A stretch of 64,000 nt of DNA, taken from positions 186,001 through 250,000 of the forward strand of contig JACVYH010000004.1 of the NCBI GenBank assembly GCA_014964245.1, read 5' to 3'. Of the stretch, positions 24,331 to 35,989 are shown in pieces. Positions within the stretch are counted from its first letter, which is position 1, and each line of letters begins with the position of its first letter. A program made the position numbers and the translations under genes. The DNA is from Nannizziopsis barbatae (taxonomy: Eukaryota > Ascomycota > Eurotiomycetes > Onygenales > Nannizziopsiaceae). The notes under the pieces are model-generated. The model saw nothing but the letters and a program-made list of their open reading frames with translations. It was not told where the DNA came from and did no database searches.

Positions 24331-26007
24331 ATGGCATCGGAACCGGAAGCAGTTTCGCAGAAAATGGCGAATTCTACAGTTTCAAATGACGATCTCGCTT
24401 CTACAGATACTTTACCTGCAGGTACCCCCGCGACGAATCCCGATGGAAATACTGCGGAGGCTGAAGAGGACGTTGAGGAATACTATGACGACATCTTTGC
24501 GGATGAGCTTGACGATGAAGACTTTTTGTCTGCCAATCCTTCCGATTTTACAAAAACATACAATCGCCAACGAAGGCTGAATGAAGTTGCCGCCGATCCC
24601 AACGCACCGAAATCATCGTATCCCAAGACTAACCCCCAAAAGCCAATTGTCAATACCCACGCGAAGATTGACGACCAGATATCCGCTCTTTCTCGTCATG
24701 CTTCCAAGCTACGCTTGGATGATGCGCAATCGGGGCTCGGAGGCCGTGCCTCGAAGGGTGCAGATAAGAGCGACCGAGCGACTTCGGAGCAGGTGCTCGA
24801 CCCGCGGACAAGAATGTTGCTATTACAAATGATAAATAGGAACATCATCTCAGAAGTGAACGGGTGTCTGTCTACTGGTAAAGAAGCGAACGTTTACCAC
24901 GCCGTTTCATACCCAGAAGAGGGAGAGCCTATTCAGCGTGCGATCAAGGTGTACAAAACGAGTATCCTTGTTTTTAAGGACAGAGATAAGTACGTTGCGG
25001 GTGAATATAGATTCAGGCAAGGGTACAACAAATCCAACAACCGCGCCATGGTAAAAGTCTGGGCGGAGAAAGAAATGAGAAATTTGAAACGTATCTATGC
25101 GGCAGGAATTCCGTGTCCAGAGCCCGTATATTTGCGCCTACATGTGCTGGCGATGGGATTTCTTGGAAATTCGAAGGGCCTTCCTGCGCCTCGACTCAAG
25201 GATGTTGATCTACAGGATACCGATCTCGATGCTCGCTGGCGAGCTCTTTATATGGAGCTAGTCGGGTATATGAGAACCATGTATCAGGACTGCCGGCTAG
25301 TTCACGCAGACTTGAGTGAATACAATGTCCTATATCACAAACACAAATTATATATCATTGATGTTAGCCAAAGTGTTGAACATGACCATCCACGAAGCCT
25401 AGAGTTCCTGCGTATGGATATTAAGAACGTCAGTGATTTCTTCAAGCGAAAGGGCGTGGACACACTGTCGGAGCGTGTTATTTACGAGTTTATTACCGCA
25501 CCAGAAGGCCCACGACTGGTCGATGGATCGCCTGACCAGATGATAAGCTTTCTGGAAGCTCTCTCGGCCAGCATAGGACAGGATGCCGAGGAGGCAGAAG
25601 TCGATACCGCCGTTTTCCGACAGCAATACATTCCTCAAACACTAGAACAAGTGTATGACATCGAAAGGGACGCCGAAAAACTACGAGATGGTGAAGGGGA
25701 AGATCTCGTATATCGTGACCTCCTCGCAACTCGCGGCCAAAGGCGTCAAAATGATGACAAAGAGCCGGAAGTCATTGATGAAGACTCAGATGAGTCTGGA
25801 GGTGTTTCCATATCAGAGGCAGGCTCTGAGCTTGAAAAGGATTCTGATTCATTAGCTAAAAAGCCGCCTCGAGGAAAACGGTTCGAGGATAAGGATGCAA
25901 AGCGAGATCATAAGCGGCAGGTCAAAGAAGAAAAGCGTGAACAAAGAGCAAATAAGATGCCAAAACATATCAAAAAGAAGCTTATTAATGCATCCAAAAG
26001 AAAATAA
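24331..26007 (+). CDS. rio1: Atypical protein kinase/ATPase RIO1
   Basis: Intronless, 558 residues from the ATG at 24331 (AAAATGG context). It belongs to the RIO family, needed for late cytoplasmic maturation of the 40S ribosomal subunit (release of assembly factors, 20S pre-rRNA cleavage). Seen: an acidic N-terminus (EEDVEEYYDDIFADELDDED); the ATP loop STGKEANVYH at 181-190; the Lys-containing strand AIKVYKTSILVFKDRDKYV; the catalytic loop VHADLSEYN with Asp327; and the metal-binding IIDVSQ with Asp344, followed by VEHDHP, a RIO1 hallmark. The tail is acidic then strongly basic (KEEKREQRANKMPKHIKKK), typical of RIO1. An upstream in-frame TTG extends the ORF to 24304 but is not a likely start. 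Confidence 0.96.
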   Translation: MASEPEAVSQKMANSTVSNDDLASTDTLPAGTPATNPDGNTAEAEEDVEEYYDDIFADELDDEDFLSANPSDFTKTYNRQRRLNEVAADPNAPKSSYPKTNPQKPIVNTHAKIDDQISALSRHASKLRLDDAQSGLGGRASKGADKSDRATSEQVLDPRTRMLLLQMINRNIISEVNGCLSTGKEANVYHAVSYPEEGEPIQRAIKVYKTSILVFKDRDKYVAGEYRFRQGYNKSNNRAMVKVWAEKEMRNLKRIYAAGIPCPEPVYLRLHVLAMGFLGNSKGLPAPRLKDVDLQDTDLDARWRALYMELVGYMRTMYQDCRLVHADLSEYNVLYHKHKLYIIDVSQSVEHDHPRSLEFLRMDIKNVSDFFKRKGVDTLSERVIYEFITAPEGPRLVDGSPDQMISFLEALSASIGQDAEEAEVDTAVFRQQYIPQTLEQVYDIERDAEKLRDGEGEDLVYRDLLATRGQRRQNDDKEPEVIDEDSDESGGVSISEAGSELEKDSDSLAKKPPRGKRFEDKDAKRDHKRQVKEEKREQRANKMPKHIKKKLINASKRK

Positions 26008-28942
26008 AATTGAGAAATAATAGCTCTTTTGATTACCTTCATTCCACCAGCTGGAAAAAACCCGCTGAAAGGAAATTATGTACATACGGGGTAATGAACG
26101 AAGGATCTACCCGCCACTCAGATCGCATTTTCATCAGTGTTACCATTGACTGCCATGAACGATCGGCCCCGATGCGTGGAGGGCGTTACATACCTTACTT
26201 TTCAGAAGCGTGGACGGGGTGGTATATGGGGAATAGAAGAGCATGAACTAAAGGAAAGCATTGAAGTCTTACAAGTGGAGTTACCTTCTGCCAGCCGGTT
26301 TGATGGATGAGCCAACAACCTTGGTCAAGTCTCACACCAAGGTAAAGATAGTTGGAGCATGATCATACTTGACCGGATTGAATATCAAATCTTTTTACTT
26401 CAAGAATTTTATCGATGATGAAGGCCATCAGTCAGATTTACGCTGCTACATACACATCTGAAATGGCTGGCATTAGAGCATTGACCCTTTCAATAACATA
26501 ACGCGTACTTGAATTGTCCGGGAGCACACATCGTCCGATCATCAAACCGGCTGCAGGGGGCTGTATGTGTAATAAACGTGGGTATGAGTGGGCGATATCT
26601 CCGGCCATCCCGTAGACATGACATTGGGTAACCATAACGGAAGACTAGGAATCAATTACAGTGCCACAGTGTAGCAAAAGCAAAGTCGCTGCTTTTGACA
26701 AGAGTCTCCAAGGTTGACTAGGTTCAAAATTTTTAAATGCGAACCATGCATGGATCACACGCAAGCATTACTGGGTAGTTATGCCGAGAAAGGGTGTCGC
26801 CAGAACAGTAATTAAAGCGGGATTAATTGTCCTCGACCGGCCTTCTGAAGCTTCGATACACTGTATGTATGTATGTACAGACGACCGAAAATCGAGCCGG
26901 ATCAGCATCACTTTCAAGCGGTCTGAGCATCGTACGTACTAGCCCCTTACACAAGGGACTATCGGGATCTTATTTCCCGACCAGGGCCACTGTGCAAAAA
27001 GCCGCGTATCGATACCCACAGCTATCATTTCGTGACGCCAAAGGCCGGTTTCTCTCTCTCTGTGTGTTTTATGACCTCTATCGACGGAGGTCTACTGCTT
27101 CTGAAAGAATGACCCAAACAGAAGTATGGCGTGTACTTGCCAATGTAGTTAGATCGCGAAGGCGGCTTCGTAAGTACGTAGATTCACCTTTACAATAGTG
27201 GAGTCTGGCTGCAACAAATCCAGTAGAAATGATATGACCAAGATTCAGAGGGCGTGACAGGACTCGGTGCTGAGCAAGCCAGTCCAACTTAGCAGCAATC
27301 TCATGATCTCGAAAGACATACTAGTCTGATACTGCTGCGCCGATTCCGTAGTTGTGGAGAGGAAAGACGGTCTGATTGGAGCACAGATGCAAAGGGCAAC
27401 TAATTCTGATGGTAAATTAGAGATGTTCGAGATGAGATATCTGCAACCGGCGAAAATTCGGTGTTCCAGAGAGCAGTCGAAACAGACTTGAAAACACGGG
27501 TCAAGCAATATGCGACCGGGAAAATCTCGGTGTTCCATCTTCCGCAGCATAAACCGCAGGCATTTTGACGCAAAAGCCAAACAAGGGGAAGAATGCTCCG
27601 TAGGTATTATTTTTTTCCGAAAGCTTTCACAAAAAGAATGACAGCTAAGGAAAACCCCGTACGCTCGGGGTGTGCGTTTGCTGAACGGGATGCTCTCTTT
27701 TGCCCATAGCGCCTTGGATACCTTGGGATGGCCAACCTGCAAGCCAGGGAACACGAGTTGCATTGGCGAATTGTCAACCGGGCCACACATTATTGCAGTG
27801 CCTGGAAATTAGGCTCTGGAAGTTTCTTGTCAGCTGGTTGGCTCGTAATAAATTAAATCTAGCGGTCGAGACCAAGGGGCGGTAAACCTGTCAGCGAGCA
27901 GCAAAGGTTTCGAACCACCTAGCCTCTGAATCGCCTGGAAGTTGGAAGCAAAACATAACCTAAAGCAAGGCATGACTATCTCAAGATGAAAGCTCCGATA
28001 TCCCGAGAAAAAAGCGAGACGAGGCGAGAGGCATGCGAAATGGCGGAGATGCTACGGACAACAGCGGGTTCGAAGCGAGGGAGGAGGTTGAATCCAGGGA
28101 TGCCAGCAGCGGCGCTAAGCCCGGAAGGGGAAGGTCGGTGGCTGTCAGGCATCGAATCACCTTGAAGAGCCTGCCGATCGTGAGACCTTACGAACTTCAT
28201 CCCTGTCACAGATTCACCCCTCTGCACAGGAGAGCCACACAATCCCGGTCTTTGGGTGTATCCTGAGGAAGCCGAGCACGTCACACCCGCCAATCACTGG
28301 TGGTATCACAATGCGCTTATCCATGAATGGGTTGGCGTCCTCGGGAACTACTGCAACGCCCTCTCGCCAGGGTCTTCCTCTGGTCTGGGCATCGGCTAAA
28401 AAATCCGCTGCTCACATGGAGTTCACATATATAATTTCCCCTCACGGGCGTCGCCCGCGACCTAGGTGGTCTGAGGTCGCGATGGTGAAGCGCGTACTGT
28501 CTTACGGGGAACGATATCCTTACCCTCCTTGTGCCTACTACCAATTTGGCTGATATCATACGATGTACCATTTGTAATTGCTCACAAAGCCCCCTGACAC
28601 GTTTTCAGGTTGTTCCATCGTCTCCTACCTTGCTCTCGTTTTCATAATCTCTGTGGCGTGCTGTCAACTTCTTCTCTTGGTATTAACTACACCTTATCCC
28701 TCGAACTGTTTTCGGTGTCCAATACTCTTCTCGGAATCTAGAGTCAGTGGTGGTGGTGTTCTGGAAAGGAAATAATGCGACTGGATCTGCCTGCTGGACC
28801 GGACGTTAATACGCTGAAGAGATTTCGGGGCTTTGTCGCCGCTGGACGGTTAATAGGCTTCATGACGATCTATCCTGAACTGAGATAAGAGTGACGAGGT
28901 TTTCTTCCGGCCATCCCTGGGCAACAGCCCCCCGCCCAGCGG
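26008..28942. other. Long gene-poor interval
   Basis: About 2.9 kb with no supported gene. A minus-strand frame of 181 codons (27245-27790) and several of 60-125 codons show no domain, signal peptide or splice-consistent continuation. Small structures: a GTAT-type repeat near 26863-26876; a TC/TG simple repeat near 27052-27068; a hairpin at 28456-28481 with 8-base arms (CGCGACCT/AGGTCGCG). It may hold a long leader or promoter for the gene at 28943, or a non-coding transcript. Confidence 0.45.
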
Positions 28943-29970
28943 ATGCCCACGATGCGGGTCATCGCTACGCTCCTTCAACTTCTTCACTTGCTTGGGCTCA
29001 TCCAACTTGTGGTCTCCACGAATACCTTCCGTCACAGCCTCTGGAATCCATCGATATCGCTCTTCGATCATGTACGGCGAGATGCAATCAGTTATACCTC
29101 CCGAGCCTCAAGGTTGGCTCGGAGAGCGCCGGAACCTCAGTCTGGACCGCCGGCTTCGACGCCTCCTTTGAACGAACAAAACTTCAACCGAACTGCGACT
29201 GCCGCGTGTATAGATGCTTTAGGTCCCGTACGGTCAGTGGTCAACCCATCTGGGATGGCTGCATGCTATAATATACCTTTTTTCAACGCAACGACAGGAA
29301 CGTTCGCCGCAGATATAAGGCTCTATCAAGTTGCTCAGCCTTCAGGTGGATTCGTTGGAGTACCGACCTCTCAATATACTTTGGAGATAATTATACCGGC
29401 AGCGACCGTATCTTCACCGAACCGATTAGCATCAAATCAAACAACCGGTCCTGACGGCCCTAGATTACTGCAAGATTTCAGACATATTGGACAGTTGGAT
29501 CGGAGACTACAATATGACAAACTAAACACGTACGTTTTCATTATCTATGTACCATACTTTCAAGTCTAATTGTTTTTAGTGACGATCTTCGTATTCTCCT
29601 CCTCCCCAACATCACGATCAGTGCTCGATCTACTTCTGGTGCTTCCATCAACACCGCTCTATCCTCCGATACCCTTTCATACGTTTCTGGCTTTTTGATG
29701 AACGAAAATCGCTCTCCGAACAACATCACTTTTCCAGATGCTGCAGCAAGGCTACCCAGCATCATTGCAGCGGCAACAAAGTTCACTATTCCAGGAATCA
29801 CTCTCGGTATACCACCCATCGGAATAATAGTGACCTGTATTTGGGCAGGATTGTTTCTGGCAACAGTAGGACTCGGTACTCTGGGTCGAGTACAATTCCG
29901 CGATCACTTCCGTGGGAGGCTGCAAATGGATGCGGCAAGGGGACGCAATCGCATCTTTCCAAAATTCTAA
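28943..29970 (+). CDS. Predicted secreted/membrane glycoprotein, function unknown
   Basis: Two exons, 28943-29529 and 29580-29970, 50-base intron, phase consistent; 325 residues. The N-terminus is a signal peptide (VIATLLQLLHLLGLIQLVVS), starting at M1 or M4. A Ser/Arg/Pro segment with a possible Kex2-like site (LARRAPEP) follows, then a lumenal domain with CIDALGPVRS, GMAACYNIPFFN and several N-glycosylation sequons. A single membrane segment near the C-terminus (GIIVTCIWAGLFLATVGLG) is followed by a short basic tail. This is type I topology: most of the protein outside, tail in the cytosol. I do not recognise the family. Confidence 0.7.
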
Positions 29971-30362
29971 AATCGGAATGAGGTGTATACTACGGAGCAA
30001 ATATGCATTGATGATCTTTCATGGCTGTTTTACTTTTCAGCTTTTACCATGTCTTTCAGTATTTTGTGTATACTTGATATGTTCATTTATAATTGAAGCC
30101 AATAAGCACATAGGTTACTTCTATCCTCCTATGACTCTAAGATTATATGTAAAAACCGAACGCTTCCAAAAAAGGATAGATTTCAAATATAAAGAACCCG
30201 GTGGAAAGGTAGGGTAAGTTGATTCTGTAGAACTTGAAAAGATTGATTGTTCGATGCAAATATCATAAAGATATCGACTATAAAATATGCTGAATAAATA
30301 GCTAAAAGTCCAACTTTTTCCACTTCTTATTGACAGACCAATCCTAACAGGAGTGACAGCGG
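29971..30362. other. Convergent intergenic region
   Basis: AT-leaning 3' region between two convergent ORFs; nothing further seen. Confidence 0.5.
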
Positions 30363-31217
30363 CTACATTTCGGCACCGAGACACCGGAAAAATCTTTCCA
30401 TGCACCTTCGTGTGAATGACTTTGGCCTCAGGTGGTGGCCTCTAGCGCGCATAGCTTGATTACGTGCAATCGTTACGCGTATCCTTTCCTCCAACTCCGG
30501 ATTAAGAATGGGCTCTCCCCCACCCGGCGGAATAACGTAATTGGGAATGGGGGGACCACCCCGAGGAATGCCTGGGTATGAGTCACCATGGATTGGGCTC
30601 CAAAATCTATTCTGGGTAGGACCGAGTGAATGAGAACGGTCCAAGCCTGAATGAAAATTGCCTCCTCTCCCGCGATGAGGACCACGTAAGTGTCCCCTCC
30701 CACGGCCCACCGGACTTAATGGGTGCTGCCATTCATGTCCAGTTGCTTGCCCTGCGAGGATCGAGTCGGAATATCGCCGAGATCTCGATTGGTTGGTCAT
30801 ATGGCTCGGTGGCGTGCTTCTGTAGCTTGGTGGATTCGTTGGAAGACCTGCCGGGTGATGGCTCGTGGACGAACGATGGGAGCTACCTCTTGTGCTTTGT
30901 CTATGGGAGTGCCGTGAATGGAGAGCACTGCCTGAAAGGTCTCCATGCCGTGATGATCTTCGGGAGCCTGAGGGATGATGGTGAGAGCCTGAGGGATAGT
31001 GGTGAGAGCCTGAGGGATAATGGTGAGAGCCTTGTAACCGCGATGGCAGAGCATCGCCCGAGGGACCTGCATAATGTGTTGATCCTCGGCTAACGAAAGA
31101 CCCTACAGGGTCATCGCGAGTGCTCCTTGTAGGTAGCTGCCGGCCTAATGGGCTAGCGTGGGATCTTGATCTTGATGGCCCACGGTTGGTGAGAGAACTG
31201 CTGTGTCGACTGCTCAT
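30363..31217 (-). CDS. Hypothetical Ser/His/Arg-rich low-complexity protein
   Basis: Single minus-strand ORF of 284 residues. It is dominated by Ser, His, Arg, Gly and Pro, with three tandem seven-residue units (PSGSHHY/H type) encoded by a 21-base minisatellite. An RGRG-type segment (VGRGRGHLRGPHRGRGG) resembles RNA-binding RGG regions. The C-terminus turns more ordered and basic (ELEERIRVTIARNQAMRARG, RRCMERFFRCLGAEM). No catalytic domain seen; the protein is probably disordered. A plus-strand frame (30626-31093) overlaps and is likely a shadow caused by the repeat. Confidence 0.5.
   Translation of the reverse strand: MSSRHSSSLTNRGPSRSRSHASPLGRQLPTRSTRDDPVGSFVSRGSTHYAGPSGDALPSRLQGSHHYPSGSHHYPSGSHHHPSGSRRSSRHGDLSGSALHSRHSHRQSTRGSSHRSSTSHHPAGLPTNPPSYRSTPPSHMTNQSRSRRYSDSILAGQATGHEWQHPLSPVGRGRGHLRGPHRGRGGNFHSGLDRSHSLGPTQNRFWSPIHGDSYPGIPRGGPPIPNYVIPPGGGEPILNPELEERIRVTIARNQAMRARGHHLRPKSFTRRCMERFFRCLGAEM
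30964..31032. repeat. 21-base minisatellite, about 3.3 copies
   Basis: Three tandem 21-base units (30964-30984, 30985-31005, 31006-31026) differ by one or two bases, followed by a partial unit of six bases. The unit length is a multiple of three, so both strands stay open. It lies inside the Ser/His-rich ORF. Confidence 0.9.
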
Positions 31218-32178
31218 GGTGGAAGTCGAACTGAATAGATTGTATAAAAGAGGTATTTGGAGTCGATAGACAAAAAACAGTGGATATCAATAGCAAAGAC
31301 AACCAGGAGAGCAATGTTCGAGGATGTTGAAATATCCAGGAAAGGAGCAACAATTTGAAGAAATATATAGTATTCGGTGTCATCATTCATTAGTAGGGAT
31401 TTCTTCTGTGAATTCGTTCAGGTCACAGTGCTACAGGTGTAGAGACACCCATTCACTGCAAAACAAGCATCTAGGAAATAGCTCCTAGCGTAAGTGTCAC
31501 TGGTCCATATGTAGCTGCTCATCTGGCATCAGACCAGGGCAATCCCAGAAAAGTGAAGTTGAAAACAAGCAGAGGAAAAAGCCGCGGGTAGTATGAATGG
31601 AAGCCATAGATTTGTATAAAACATCTGACGGCCATAAATTTCCATGAGAGCGGATATAGGTAAGTGAAGTCATCAATGATGATGTTTCGGCCATTCTCGT
31701 TGGAATCATAACATCGTGGAATGCCGGGATACATCAGGTGGAAAGGCGGGCACTTGAATTATATACGTAAGCTCCTCTAAAAATATGTCAAAATAAAGGA
31801 GAAAATAGAAAGTAATCAGAGAAAGCTGGATCTATAGACTAATCTTTATAATAAGTCAGTAATGTATTTTGCAAAGAATTGGGAGGCCAAAGACACGGCG
31901 GGTGAAAGAATTTATACCATAGAGTTTGCTCAGGGGTTTGTTTGCAGCGTTTGTGCCTAGAAGCCGCTTTTACCCCTGAGACTTTCTATACCGCCACTAG
32001 AAAGAAATCAATAGTGATTGCTGTACGGAGCAAGTCACAAAGAGCAAATAGGCGATGCCTTTGGCAAAATATTAATTATTCAATTCCATGGCAGGCGCTA
32101 TTTGCTACAATCTCGAGATGGGTACTCCGTACATACATACAACTCCAAATAAGTCAGGTACCGCAAGATGAACACCAC
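31218..32178. other. Intergenic
   Basis: About 960 bases between the Ser/His-rich ORF start and the sconB stop. No supported gene; an ACTCCGTA motif lies at 32124-32131. Confidence 0.5.
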
Positions 32179-34234
32179 TCAGCTCTTGAAACTATACATC
32201 CGGACTTCAGAATCTTCACTCCCCGTAGCAAATCGGCTGTCGCTTAAGCCTATACACGTAACAGGCCCAGTGTGCCCAGTGAAGGTTCTTTCACAGCGTC
32301 CAGTTCTAGCACACCACACTTTAGTCATTCGATCCTGAGCACCGGATACAATACGAAGTGTATCTGCCCCAAGCGCCCAAACCCCCTCAATATGTCCGAA
32401 AAAAGTGCGCAGACACCGACCGGTGGGTACTTCCCATAGTCGAAGAGTCGAATCAAGACCAGCAGTAACCATGTATCGCGGAGGAGATGGTCGGTCACCG
32501 TCGAATAAAGCGCCAAATGATGGTGACATTGGTAATGAAGATGGTGCCGAAAGAGATGTTTCTTCTGGGTCATTATGATCGTGATGAGAATTCTCGTTGT
32601 CAGTATCTGCACTGGATCCATGTGAAACCATACTATGAGCGTCATCTACGTCGTGTTCTTCAAATTCGAATTCTCGTGGTAAAAGGACTAATTGTTGAAC
32701 TTGACCGACATGGCCTGTGTATGTGTGGATGCAACTTCCAGTATCGAGGTCCCATAAACGAATCGTTAGATCGTCCGAGGCCGAAAAGACGGTACGCGAC
32801 GGGGAATCGATCTTCACGGCGTTGATCCAATCCGCGTGGCCGCGTAAAATTCGCGTCGATTTATCTTGAAAGTTCCAGATTTTAACCGTGCTGTCCATAG
32901 AGCCGGACGCGAGAGTTGTAGAATCAAAATGAAGGCAGATAACCCCTCCATGATGTCCAGTATAGGTCGAGATACAGTCGCCAGTGCGCCAGTTCCACAC
33001 TTTGATTGTGCGGTCAAGACTTCCACTAATAAGCTTGGTATCATCGAATTGCAAACATCGAATGCCTGACTGATGGCCGTGCAGTGTTCGTAGCTCTTCA
33101 CCGGTCTCCGTGTCCCAAATTTTGATGGTCGCATCATACGAACCGGTTGCCAAAATATTGTCTTCGAATTGTAGACACATGACCCCATTGGAGTGACCTC
33201 GGAAAACTTTCGTGGTACATCGTCCATGCTTCCAGTTGATTCCGACCTTGAATCTATCGCGATAAACATCCTTCCACGGACGATATTGAGTTTTCGACAG
33301 GTCACCTCCAACACCCGACGCATCTGTTGCTGAGCTAGGTCCCTCAGTTGCGCGACGTAACATTTGCCGACGCGTATCTCTCAATCTCTTGCGATCCAGA
33401 ACCGGTAAACCCCATCCACACTTCTTGCATTTTCGATCAATATGCTGTTCACACATTCTATGCCATACAACGTCGTCGTCCGCTAGATCTCGCCACCGAC
33501 GGGAAACCTGTGCTGCTTTGCATAATGATGCTGTATCGAGGTAGCACAATATCTTAAATGAGATTTCGGGAGGTAAGGCGGCAAGAAAATCAATTCGAAT
33601 AAGGTCACGGACGCTGGCCGACAGGAAGGAGAGTTGAGGAAAGCAGCATTGTGTAAGAAGCCCTTGCAACATCATTTTGCGATGTTTCGAGGGTGCAGCG
33701 GAGAACAAGGTCCAGAAATGAGAAATACTCTGCTGGTCGCTCTGAGACATAGTCTGTAACTCCTATTACGAGGCATGTGTTAGCAAAAGTGCCGAATATC
33801 AAACTCGACAGGTGTAAACTTACCCGCTGCATTTGATCCATTGTGATTTCATCTGCCTGCCGTCGACATTTTAAGTCCGGTCGATGTCTGTAGCAGTAGC
33901 GAATGTTTGGGTTTTGGGAGCTGCTAGGTGCCGTGGGAGATTCGAATTCATTCAGCAGGGCGTGTTGATCGCGTAGATGTTTTGTAAGAAAAGGAGCGAC
34001 GTTCTTTTCGGCCAACTGCAGCTGACTCTCTTTGAGGGGTAAAGTCTCGGCTCTCACGTCATCCTGGCATTCCTGCTTCGGATCACCAGGCAATAATGGT
34101 CCAAATAGAGAGATGGAGGCGGTCTCATCCTCGTCAAGGTGGTCCGGAGATAGCCGACGCCGCTTTCGTTGCGAAACAAGGAATTCCTCCTCCTCTTCTG
34201 TATCAAAGATCGATCGGGATGAAATTGGCGCCAT
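32179..34234 (-). CDS. sconB: F-box/WD40 sulphur controller (sconB/Met30 type)
   Basis: Two exons on the minus strand, 34234-33824 and 33762-32179, phase-0 intron of 61 bases; 664 residues. The N-terminus contains RYCYRHRPDLKCRRQADE and the dimerisation-like region before the F-box (LAALPPEISFKILCYLD, about 195-240), then CKKCGWGLPVL. WD40 repeats follow (TKVFRGHSNGVMCLQF, GSYDATIKIWD, LHGHQSGIRCLQF, GSLDRTIKVWN and so on), with a low-complexity acidic/His loop between repeats. The last repeats end GSEDSEVRMYSFKS. SconB/Met30 is the substrate receptor of an SCF ubiquitin ligase that restrains the sulphur activator MetR/Met4 when sulphur is plentiful. Order and length match the Aspergillus protein. 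Confidence 0.93.
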
Positions 34235-34774
34235 GATTGAAGCAATTGAAAAGAGGAAAGTGAAGAAATAAAAGTAGGAAAAAGGGCTCGGTGCTTGAGA
34301 GTCGAAGTGAAGATCTCAACTTGTTTGTATCCCTGAAGTAACTATGTGATAGTTCCGAAGTGGCCGCTGGAGGGATTATATTGCAAACCAGAAACAATAG
34401 CACGCGTCGGATGTAGTGAAAGATGATCAGATTGAGAATGAGGCCATCCCGAGGCGATATTTTCTCACACCCTTGGAAGTGTCAGCTTGTCTCTTCCTTC
34501 GTGCTGGATGCTCTCAAGGTCGGCAAGTGTTTCTCCCTTGGTCCCCCGGAACGCCAGGGACTTTTTTGGGTTTGCTTTTGTTCCCCCCACGCCTTCCCTG
34601 CAAGCGCATCGAGCCCGATCTGGACTAGCGCAGTGGCCAAACTGACGCCATATTGGTGGGTTTTGCGGTGATTGCGGAGAGCTAAGCCTAAAGTGGATAG
34701 TCGCCCCACATCTCTGCCTTAGTCATCATGCTCCAGTGCATTATGCGCACGTGACCCCCTTTGTTCTTCAGAGT
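34235..34774. other. sconB upstream region
   Basis: Contains the sconB promoter. A CACGTG E-box lies at about 34750, some 515 bases upstream of the sconB ATG and close to the end of the RBR pseudogene. CACGTG is bound by Cbf1-like factors in sulphur-gene promoters, but a link here is speculative. Confidence 0.35.
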
Positions 34775-35236
34775 CAACCATAGCGGAGAAGAGAAGAGCA
34801 TTGATAGCAGCGCTTTCGATTGTGGGCCTTGGTCTCTTTGGCTGAGACTGCTGCCTCAAGCTCTTTTTGAGCAGGCATGCCGACCACTGCTCATGGATGC
34901 GCCGCAATAACCGCATAACTTTCCTTTACAAGCCGGACATTTCTGTACAGCTGACCCTTTCTTCACCTTTTTTGGATTGATCCACTTCCCGCAAGCACGG
35001 GACGGGCAGTATAGCCGAGCCTGTTTAGGCAAGGAGAACTCCGCAGCTTTGTCCTTGTAAATCCCTCTTTGTGCAGTGTTTAGATTGTGAAGTATTATTT
35101 TGACAGGAATATCAACATGACAACATTGTGGAGGAAACTCATCTTCAGTCCGCATTGCATCAACAGATAGCATGCCAGTTGGGTATTCATGCGTGAGCAC
35201 TTTTTGATTCTTGAACATGTTTGACTTGGCCATCAT
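34775..35236 (-). pseudogene. Broken RBR (RING-IBR) ubiquitin-ligase fragment
   Basis: The minus-strand frame 35236-34856 reads a partial RING followed by an IBR zinc domain: FPPQCCHVDIPV, YKDKAAEF, then YCPSRACGKWI, KCPACKGKLCGYC and GRHAC. The first RING cysteines are missing. Right after the IBR the frame stops, but a shifted frame at 34878-34775 continues with ELEAAVSAKETKAHNRKRCY and QCSSLLRYG, which resembles the linker and start of RING2 in fungal RBR proteins, then ends at TGA. The piece therefore lacks both ends and carries a frameshift. RBR proteins transfer ubiquitin through a RING2 cysteine, absent here, so it should be inactive. Confidence 0.65.
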
Positions 35237-35989
35237 CAAATAATTCAGCAGTTACAGTCTTTGTAACCAGTTCTGATTAGTTTTTATATCAGATTGATTT
35301 CTTTCTATATATCTGACTGGGATTCACAGTACTGCGGGTTATTTTTGGTGGTCTATACTGGTTGTATTTGAAGCAGCTTTCCACGTGTGGTAATAGGCCA
35401 GCCAGCTCAGATGCCACGGCCGCATCTCTTATCTTATCTTTAACTGAAGCTTAAATACAGAGTTATGAACTCCTAAGGCATATATCAACCTCAGCACTGC
35501 TTCCTTGCCATCATCAGCTGTATCAGATATCATGCTTTCTGAAGCCTAATCAGCTGCCTCAAGATGGCCATGAAGATTGCCTAGCGAGTTCTGGAGTGGA
35601 ACTTTCTCAATGGCCGTGCGGTCGGAGGTGGAAAGTTCGGCCATTTCAGTATGACGAGCGATTGTTGCGTTTGGTGAACCTGATGAACTTTTAGCAGGGT
35701 TTTAATGAATTCATTCAACCATTCCGGTGTGATAAGCGGTTAGGGTTAGTTTGCTTAGGAAAAAGAGGTTGAGCCAGCTTCCACTGCTCCAAACTGCGGT
35801 TTCTGGATTAATTAGCTTTCCTGATTCTGAATTTTGGTGCGGGTTGGGGGAGCATTCAGCCAATCTGAAATAATCAGACCAATTAAATTGAAACACATTG
35901 CTCAATCAGACAGCTTCTTTGGGGAATTTGCTCTGTTGACATAGAATGGAGATCTAGCTTATACATATCCAACTCATTACTCTTTCAAG
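35237..35989. other. CpG-poor intergenic stretch
   Basis: AT-leaning sequence between two broken genes. No gene seen; probably decayed repeat or gene sequence. Confidence 0.4.

Noticed and set aside
27245..27790. 181-codon minus-strand ORF
   Set aside because: No recognised domain, no splice continuation, cysteine pattern without spacing; likely chance.
30964..31032. Tandem units considered as a CRISPR array
   Set aside because: Units abut without spacers, and this is a eukaryotic genome.
30626..31093. 155-codon plus-strand ORF through the minisatellite
   Set aside because: The 21-base repeat keeps both strands open; the minus-strand frame is longer and has a better start and end.
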